DNA of 64,000 bases from an uncultured Collinsella sp. (GTDB lineage: Bacteria; Actinomycetota; Coriobacteriia; Coriobacteriales; Coriobacteriaceae): contig UQTV01000004.1 of NCBI GenBank assembly GCA_900544095.1, positions 1 through 64,000 on the forward strand, given 5' to 3'. The notes beneath the pieces are model-generated. The model did not search any database, was not told the DNA's origin, and worked only from the letters and a program-made list of their open reading frames with translations. A program made the position numbers and the translations under genes. Positions 58,591 through 64,000 of the stretch are shown piece by piece. Position 1 is the first letter of the stretch; every line of letters starts with the position of its first letter.

Positions 58591-58622
58591 TAGGATGTAT
58601 TGCCGATAGAAATGGAGCAACC

Positions 58623-59903
58623 ATGACTCTCACCACACCAGCCAAAAAAGATTGTCTCCGTGAAAGCGGCGCATTTGCTTGGGTCGTCGTTATTGCGCTC
58701 GGCTTAATGTCCGCCGGAACAACTGGCACATATAGCATTATTGCCGGCTCATTCGTTGCTCCAGTATGTGAAGATCTGGGCTTTGACTACACTTCTTTTT
58801 CTTTCTATTTCACCGCGATTCTTCTTGGCCTTGCGCTTGGGCTTCCGCTTTTGAGTCGCTTCATTCCAAAAGTAATCGGCAAACCATGGCATATTTGCAT
58901 TGAACTCGTCCTTATTGCCGCCGGCGCCGCAATGGCGTTCTACACCGAGGTCTGGATCTTCACCGTCTCCGCCGCAGTGATCGGCATCTGCTTTTCGTTT
59001 ACAACGGGCGTCTGCATGTCCGATGTCATTGACCAATGGTTCAGCAAATCGTCCGGTCTCGCCATCGGCCTCGCTTGGGGCGTTAATTCTCTCTGCACGC
59101 TGTTATTGAGTCCTGTCATTACGCTGGTCATCGAGCAGCAAGGCTGGCGTACGGGATACATCGTGCTTGCGGCCGTTTCTGCAGCTATGATTTTGCCTGC
59201 AAGCGCATTTATCATTCGCCTTAACCCCTCTGATCGCAATATGCTTCCGTACGGAGAGACCGCCTCCGAAACCCATGAGAGCTGCAGCGCCGATGAGCAG
59301 GAAGATGTCCTTTCGGGCATGGCACTCCGCGATGCCGCGAAAACGCCGTCTTTTATTCTCTGTGTCCTCTTGCTTTGCGTGGCGCAGCTCACCTGCTGCA
59401 TGAACCAGCTGTTTCCAACCTATGCAAGCGAGGTCGGTTTCAATCCTATCGTAGGAAGCTTAATGGTCTCGGCAGCTTCACTCTCCGATATCTTCCTAAA
59501 TCCCTTCGTGGGCAAAACATGCGACAAGCTTGGCGCTATTAAAGCAACGGTCGCATGGACAGGTGTCAGCATTCTTTCATTCCTGCTTCTTATCATTGGC
59601 GGAAGCAATGAGACCGTTTCCATCATTGCAGCTGGTGTAAACGATGTCATGTTCGCCATCGTTGGAACCACAATGCCGATGCTTCTCCTCTCGCTCTTTG
59701 GATCACGCGATTTTGGAAGGATCTATTCGATCGTTTGCTCAGCGGGCTATGTCGTCGGTGCTTTTGGAATGCCGGTCATGATGAAGGTTTACGGCATGGC
59801 AGGGTCATTCCAGGGAGTATTTATCTTCTGCATTGCCTGCAACCTTATGATTGCTGCGTTTGCTATCGTTTCCGGCTTTCTCAATAAGGCTGCTGAAAAG
59901 TAA
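58623..59903 (+). CDS. MFS transporter (OFA-like), paralogue 1
   Basis: The 426-residue protein has 12 predicted membrane helices (for example WVVVIALGLMSAGTTGTYSI, FYFTAILLGLALGLPLLSRF, IGICFSFTTGVCMSDVIDQW). GGAGC precedes the ATG at 58,623. It is about two-thirds identical in its N-terminal half to the carrier at 63,282, including the VIDQWF.KS.GLAIGLAW stretch. Given the operator shared with the agmatine genes, uptake of agmatine or an exchange of agmatine and putrescine is plausible. It ends in a strong terminator. Confidence 0.8.
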   Translation: MTLTTPAKKDCLRESGAFAWVVVIALGLMSAGTTGTYSIIAGSFVAPVCEDLGFDYTSFSFYFTAILLGLALGLPLLSRFIPKVIGKPWHICIELVLIAAGAAMAFYTEVWIFTVSAAVIGICFSFTTGVCMSDVIDQWFSKSSGLAIGLAWGVNSLCTLLLSPVITLVIEQQGWRTGYIVLAAVSAAMILPASAFIIRLNPSDRNMLPYGETASETHESCSADEQEDVLSGMALRDAAKTPSFILCVLLLCVAQLTCCMNQLFPTYASEVGFNPIVGSLMVSAASLSDIFLNPFVGKTCDKLGAIKATVAWTGVSILSFLLLIIGGSNETVSIIAAGVNDVMFAIVGTTMPMLLLSLFGSRDFGRIYSIVCSAGYVVGAFGMPVMMKVYGMAGSFQGVFIFCIACNLMIAAFAIVSGFLNKAAEK

Positions 59904-59937
59904 TAAGCGCCGATTGCACCGGCATAGATTGCCACGC

Positions 59938-59983
59938 AACAGGGGTCGACTCCAAGCCAGATTGGAGTCGACCCCTGTTTTCG
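59938..59983 (+). terminator. Intrinsic terminator
   Basis: AACAGGGGTCGACTCCAA pairs perfectly with TTGGAGTCGACCCCTGTT around a six-base loop, and TTTTCGTTTT follows. Confidence 0.9.
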
Positions 59984-60040
59984 TTTTAAAGGTTGCCCGC
60001 AGGCACCATGGGCGCCAACATGCGCTTCAGCTTGGCTGGT

Positions 60041-60619
60041 CTATTTGAACATAAGCTCGACTATTCCCGCCCAAACCGCTTTCTCATCAATATCCTCACC
60101 TTGAGCGACCGTATTGCTTGCTCCCTCCAGAACGGTATAAAGAATTTGTACGTAGAGCATTACGTCGGCGCTATCGGAAAACGCGCCAATCTCTACACCA
60201 TGAAGAAGGATGTCTTTAAGCGCATCCATGGTTCGTTTGGTCGCCGTCGCTTGACGTTCCTGAACTGCAGGAATTCGATTTGCTTGAACGCTAACCTCGG
60301 CCAGCACGCGCCGGCGCTTTTCATCGCTTCGATAGCCACCTATAACTGAATTGCCGAGCTCGATAAGCGCGGCCTTGAACCCGTCCCTATCGACTATTAG
60401 CGAGTAGTCGCGCTGATAGTCAATGGTCGGAAACATGCTGTCCAAGAGCGTAGTGAAAATCTCCTCTTTTGAGGGAAAGTAGTAGTACACCGACGGCTTG
60501 GATATACCGACAAAGTCGCAAATCTTTCCGATAGACGCTTTGTCATAACCGACTTCTGCCACAAGATCGTACATTGCGTCCAATATTTTTTTTCTTGTGC
60601 TCACGCTGCATTTCTCCAT
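60041..60619 (-). CDS. TetR-family repressor of the agmatine cluster
   Basis: The 192-residue protein has an N-terminal HTH (RKKILDAMYDLVAEVGYDKA, SIGKICDFVGISKPSVYYYF, PSKEEIFTTLLDSM) and a helical ligand domain with a long EKRRRVLAEVSVQANRIPAV segment. It is divergent from the agmatine deiminase operon, and CTACCGAACGGTAG lies between them. It most likely senses agmatine or a derivative and controls both the operon and the first MFS gene. Confidence 0.85.
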   Translation of the reverse strand: MEKCSVSTRKKILDAMYDLVAEVGYDKASIGKICDFVGISKPSVYYYFPSKEEIFTTLLDSMFPTIDYQRDYSLIVDRDGFKAALIELGNSVIGGYRSDEKRRRVLAEVSVQANRIPAVQERQATATKRTMDALKDILLHGVEIGAFSDSADVMLYVQILYTVLEGASNTVAQGEDIDEKAVWAGIVELMFK

Positions 60620-60744
60620 TGCAAATCACTTCCGCACTACCAACATTATTAAGGATGGCAACGGAACATCAATTCGTGTCCAAACATGACCACTATATAC
60701 GGCGAACGGTATGTATCAGTAGGCGAGCGGCAATTATTCAAAAT

Positions 60745-60768
60745 TATCTACCGAACGGTAGGTATAGT
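60745..60768. promoter_or_regulatory. TetR operator and promoter of the agmatine operon
   Basis: CTACCGAACGGTAG (60,748-60,761) is a perfect 14-base palindrome that abuts a TATAGT -10 element. A half-copy, CGAACGGTATGTAT, lies about 45 bases upstream (60,703-60,716). Confidence 0.7.
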
Positions 60769-60843
60769 AGTACTATAGCAGGTGAAACCCCGCTATTGTC
60801 GCGGCCGGACAGCATCGCGGGAAACCCGACGGAAGGACCAACC

Positions 60844-62082
60844 ATGTACGAGAACTATCGTATGCCGGGCGAGTTCGAGAAGCGCTCCAACGTCTATGTG
60901 ACATGGCTTCCCGATTACATCCGTGCAGAGGGCTACGATAACCGCCAGCCCTGCGTTGACGTGATCAAGGCTCTGCTCGAGTATGGCGACGTTACGGTCA
61001 ACCTCAATTGCGGCACCCCCGGCTCCTATGAGGAGGCTTGCTCGCGCCTGAAGGAGGAGGGGGTTGATCTCGATCGCATCGAGATCACGCAGTTCGAAGA
61101 CTCCAACTTCTATGTCCGCGACAACGGTCCCAGCATCATGGTCGACGACAAGGGCCATTCTTATATGGTCAACCCCGCTTGGACCTATTACGGCGTGTGG
61201 GACAAGAACTCCCCGGAGTGCCAGTCCGCACGTAAGGCAGCCGTTCACATGGCGGTTGCGCTCGGTTGCTTCGATATCGTCAATTCCGAAATGGTTTCGG
61301 AGGGCGGCGACCGCGAGTTTGACGGTCACGGCACTCTGATCGCCATCGAGGACACGGAATGCCGCAAGCGTAATCCCGAGTTCACGAAAGAGGAAATAGA
61401 GGCCGAGTATAAGCGCATCTACAACCTCAACAAGGTTATCTGGCTTCCGCAGCCTATGCTCGAGGACGACGACTATCGACTGGGCATCCTCGACGAGAAG
61501 GAAGACGGAACTCCCGTCTTTGGCATGAGCTTTGCAGCTCACATTGATGAGATGTGTCGCTTTATCACTCCGAACAAGATTCTTCTTGCCGAGGTGTCCG
61601 ATGAAGAGGCAGCCTCGAGCAAGGCTGGAGCAGAGTCTCGTCGCCGCATTGAGGCAGCCTACGAGATCCTGAGCAACGAAACGGACTGGGAGGGCAAGCC
61701 CTTCGAGATCGTTCGTATGCCCACCGCCGAGCCTATTGAAGTCGTTATCGCCCCTGGCGATGAAGATTACGAGCTCTATAAGGGCTTCATCGACGAAATG
61801 GGCGGCAAGTTTATGGATGGCACCCCCTGGCCCGAGGGCCCCGTCCACTTCTACGCCGCAGCGAGCTACTGCAACTTCCTGATTTGCAACGGCGTCGTTC
61901 TTGGCCAGCGTTATTACCACGAGGGCATGAGCGAGGTCGTGAAAGAGAAGGATGAGCAGGCCAAGGCAGTTCTTGAGAGCTGCTTCCCCGATCGCAAGGT
62001 CATCATGATTGATTCCCTCGCGCTTAACCTGTCCGGCGGCGGCGTGCACTGCTGGACTAAGGACGTGGCGGCCAGTCGTTAG
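60844..62082 (+). CDS. Agmatine deiminase-family protein
   Basis: The 412-residue protein belongs to the porphyromonas-type peptidyl-arginine/agmatine deiminase family. Conserved blocks are VTWLPDYIRA, the substrate-binding DSNFYVRDNGPSIMVD, EMVSEGGDREFDGHGTLIAI with ECRKRNP after it, and the nucleophile Cys in NLSGGGVHCWTKDV. In agmatine deiminases that last segment is GGGIHC. The enzyme turns agmatine into N-carbamoylputrescine and ammonia. The downstream carbamoyltransferase fits that route. I chose the ATG at 60,844; GGAAGGACC precedes it. The substrate may be a related guanidine, since the family is broad. Confidence 0.85.
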   Translation: MYENYRMPGEFEKRSNVYVTWLPDYIRAEGYDNRQPCVDVIKALLEYGDVTVNLNCGTPGSYEEACSRLKEEGVDLDRIEITQFEDSNFYVRDNGPSIMVDDKGHSYMVNPAWTYYGVWDKNSPECQSARKAAVHMAVALGCFDIVNSEMVSEGGDREFDGHGTLIAIEDTECRKRNPEFTKEEIEAEYKRIYNLNKVIWLPQPMLEDDDYRLGILDEKEDGTPVFGMSFAAHIDEMCRFITPNKILLAEVSDEEAASSKAGAESRRRIEAAYEILSNETDWEGKPFEIVRMPTAEPIEVVIAPGDEDYELYKGFIDEMGGKFMDGTPWPEGPVHFYAAASYCNFLICNGVVLGQRYYHEGMSEVVKEKDEQAKAVLESCFPDRKVIMIDSLALNLSGGGVHCWTKDVAASR

Positions 62083-62130
62083 TGAGCCTTAGAGCCTGCG
62101 CTCTTTGGCTTAGGCGCCACATGTACCGCT

Positions 62131-62160
62131 CCCCGAGGGATATCCGTGTTTTCCTCGGGG
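62131..62160 (+). other. Intercistronic hairpin in the agmatine operon
   Basis: CCCCGAGG (62,131-62,138) pairs with CCTCGGGG (62,153-62,160). No T-run follows, so it is more likely an mRNA processing or stability element or a weak attenuator between the two genes. Confidence 0.55.
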
Positions 62161-62205
62161 ACACATTCAACAATAATTTTGATAATAATTCGAAAGGAAA
62201 TAGGC

Positions 62206-63270
62206 ATGAACAACAGCCTCCGCGGTCGCGACTACATCAACATCCATGATCTCTCCTCCGAGGATTTCCGCTATCTCATCGATCTTGCCTGGAACCTTAA
62301 GGCTCAGAAGAAGTCTGGTGTCGACCAGCGCTACTTCCCCGGCAAAAACGTCCTCGCCAACTTTGAGTGGGGCTCGACCCGTACTCGTTGCGCATTCGAG
62401 ACCTCCTGCAACGATTTGGGCATGGGCTTCACTTATCTGACCAACTCCCACATGGGTGACTGCGAGACCGTCAAGGACGCCATGCGCGTCTTTAACGGCA
62501 TGTATGATCTCATCGTCTATCGCGCACAGAAGGACGAGCAGTTCCTCTATGACGTCGCCGACCTGGTTGACATCCCGGTCATCAATGCCCTTACTCTCGG
62601 CGATCACCCGACTCAGATGCTCGCTGACGCTCTTACGATGGAAGAGCAATGGGGCGGTTTGCGTACGAGCCGCGGCAAGAAGATGGCTTTCGTTGGCAAC
62701 TGCGCCGGCGCCCCGGTGTGGTATGGCCGTCTGTGCGCTATGCTCGACATGGACTTCCTCGCCATCGGCCCCGACGACCTCCGTCATCAGATGTGCAAGG
62801 AAATGATCGAAGAGGTGGAGGCCTGCTACGCCAAGTACGCTCCCAATAGGACCTTTACCATCACCTCTGACCTCGATGCCCTGGATGGCGTTGACGTTAT
62901 CGTTACCGAGGAGTGGCGCTACATCAACCCCGAGTGCGGCGAAGAGGTTCTGGATCCCGACGACTACAACTCCTGGCTGGGCGATGCCGAGTCTTTGTAC
63001 CCCTATCGCGTCACCAGCGAGCTGTGCAAGCGCACCAACAATCCCGACATCTTCTGCATGCATGAGCTTCCCTCTGTCCATAACGCAGATCACCGTGTCG
63101 GCAAAATGCTCCTCGACCAGTGCAAGAACGACCTCCATCGCGAAATCATCACCGAGGGCTTTGAGATTGCCGACGAGTGCTTTGAGGCCAACGCTTCGGT
63201 CATCTTCCGTGAGGCAGAGAACCGTCAGCACACCATCAAGGCCGTTATGTGTGCCCTTCTGGGTCTCTAG
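62206..63270 (+). CDS. Ornithine/putrescine carbamoyltransferase-family protein
   Basis: The 354-residue protein has the carbamoyl-phosphate site EWGSTRTRCAFE near residue 57 and the HPTQMLADALTMEEQ helix near 140. The second-substrate loop reads CMHELPSVHNADHRVG, where ornithine carbamoyltransferases have HCLP. AAAGGAA precedes the ATG. With the deiminase-family enzyme upstream, the likely job is phosphorolysis of carbamoylputrescine to putrescine and carbamoyl phosphate. The altered HELP motif leaves the amine substrate open. A carbamate kinase gene, needed to gain ATP, is not in the window and may lie to the right. Confidence 0.85.
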   Translation: MNNSLRGRDYINIHDLSSEDFRYLIDLAWNLKAQKKSGVDQRYFPGKNVLANFEWGSTRTRCAFETSCNDLGMGFTYLTNSHMGDCETVKDAMRVFNGMYDLIVYRAQKDEQFLYDVADLVDIPVINALTLGDHPTQMLADALTMEEQWGGLRTSRGKKMAFVGNCAGAPVWYGRLCAMLDMDFLAIGPDDLRHQMCKEMIEEVEACYAKYAPNRTFTITSDLDALDGVDVIVTEEWRYINPECGEEVLDPDDYNSWLGDAESLYPYRVTSELCKRTNNPDIFCMHELPSVHNADHRVGKMLLDQCKNDLHREIITEGFEIADECFEANASVIFREAENRQHTIKAVMCALLGL

Positions 63271-63281
63271 GAGCTGTATCA

Positions 63282-64000
63282 ATGGAAAATGCAAAGTTAA
63301 AGAGCAGCAAGGTTTACGCATGGGTTCTCGTAATCGCGCTCGGCCTTATGTCTGCCGGCACGACCGGATCCTATAGCGTCATCGCGGGCTCCTTCGTCGC
63401 ACCCGTGTGCGAGGAGTTCGGGTTTGACTATTCCATCTTCTCGTATTACTTCACCGCAACGCTCATTGGTCTTGCGGCAGCTCTTCCGTTTGTCGGAAAA
63501 CTCATTCCCAAGGTCGTTGGCAAGGTTTGGCTCCCCGTTGTCGAGCTTATTTTGCTTGCTGCCGGCGCAGGCATGGCCTTCTACACCGAAGTCTGGATGT
63601 TCATCGCCGCTGGCGCCCTGATTGGCGTTTGCTTCGCCTTCACCACCGGCGTCGCCATGTCCGACGTTATTGACCAGTGGTTCAAAAAATCTGGTGGCCT
63701 GGCAATCGGTCTCGCTTGGGCAGTGAACTCGATTTACATGCTCATCATGAGCCCCGTCATCACCTCTGTCATCGAGGCCGCTGGCTGGAGGACTGGCTAT
63801 CTGGTGCTCGCTGGCGTCTCCGCCGTGCTCATTCTCCCCGCTTCCGTCCTGATTATTCGCTATAAGCCTCAGGACAAGGGCATGCTGCCCTATGGCTACG
63901 TCGAGGGCGAGACGGTCACCGAGACCGAGGAGACGACCGAGGATAGCACGCGTGGCGTTAGCTATGCGCGCGCCATTAAGTCGCCTGCCTTCTTCTTCTG
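63282..64000 (+). CDS. MFS transporter (OFA-like), paralogue 2, cut by the window edge
   Basis: The first 239 codons are visible. The ATG at 63,282 has AGGAG about ten bases before it. Six membrane helices are seen (for example WVLVIALGLMSAGTTGSYSV, IGVCFAFTTGVAMSDVIDQW), then a charged loop with EGETVTETEETTED and the start of the seventh helix. It is clearly paralogous to the carrier at 58,623. It follows the carbamoyltransferase by 11 bases, so it is in the operon and probably exchanges agmatine for putrescine. Confidence 0.8.
   Translation, partial: MENAKLKSSKVYAWVLVIALGLMSAGTTGSYSVIAGSFVAPVCEEFGFDYSIFSYYFTATLIGLAAALPFVGKLIPKVVGKVWLPVVELILLAAGAGMAFYTEVWMFIAAGALIGVCFAFTTGVAMSDVIDQWFKKSGGLAIGLAWAVNSIYMLIMSPVITSVIEAAGWRTGYLVLAGVSAVLILPASVLIIRYKPQDKGMLPYGYVEGETVTETEETTEDSTRGVSYARAIKSPAFFF

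Overview
The window looks like a chromosome segment of a high-GC gut Coriobacteriia, most likely a Collinsella. I infer this from the GC-rich codon use, the style of the type IIA topoisomerase pair, an LAxTG-type wall anchor in the large surface protein, a CD1871A-family mini-protein in a redox operon, and small palindromes of a kind I associate with that group. No rRNA or tRNA gene and no CRISPR array was seen.

Region 1 to about 33,300 is an accessory island full of defence genes, mobile DNA and decay. In order it holds: the right end of an IS200/IS605 element and a 285-bp non-coding repeat (1-413); a broken phage lysis module (550-934); two unknown genes; a McrBC restriction operon with a DUF6508 gene and a truncated DNA methyltransferase (2,724-6,929); three SAM methyltransferases of foreign look (7,056-9,222); a decayed type III toxin-antitoxin locus (9,695-10,234); two almost identical yjdF genes, each with a YjdF riboswitch, flanking 4.8 kb; an Abi_2/AbiF-like HEPN gene followed by two tandem promoter-RNA-terminator cassettes (15,963-17,122); a ruined AbiE toxin-antitoxin pair with a long palindrome and IS30 debris (17,979-19,498); a single-chain type I-like restriction-modification-specificity protein with a tyrosine recombinase and a silent specificity cassette (19,525-24,982); an intact IS200/IS605 element; and a duplicated TetR plus sirtuin-like locus. 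One copy of that locus is intact (29,742-32,946). The other has been gutted by a radical-SAM mobile pair and IS3 debris (26,226-29,658).

Region 33,300 to 64,000 is mostly ordinary chromosome: HxlR/cupin and flavodoxin genes, a DUF4143 ATPase, parC/parE, an XRE-membrane protein pair, a giant LAxTG-anchored surface protein with a LuxR regulator, a PadR-HAAS operon, a short scar of pseudogenes (49,047-51,003), a two-component system beside an extracytoplasmic redox operon (CXXC mini-protein, polyferredoxin, TlpA-like lipoprotein), a MacB-like ABC exporter, and an agmatine/putrescine cluster. The last has a TetR repressor, two paralogous MFS carriers, an agmatine deiminase-family enzyme and a carbamoyltransferase, and it runs off the right edge.

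The most promising system is the HEPN Abi gene with its tandem small structured RNA genes. It has the layout of an RNA-antitoxin system: a nuclease-like protein with an intact RxxxxH motif and, just downstream, two copies of a roughly 60-nt two-hairpin RNA, each with its own promoter and intrinsic terminator. The three-gene sirtuin-like operon under a divergent TetR regulator is the second candidate.
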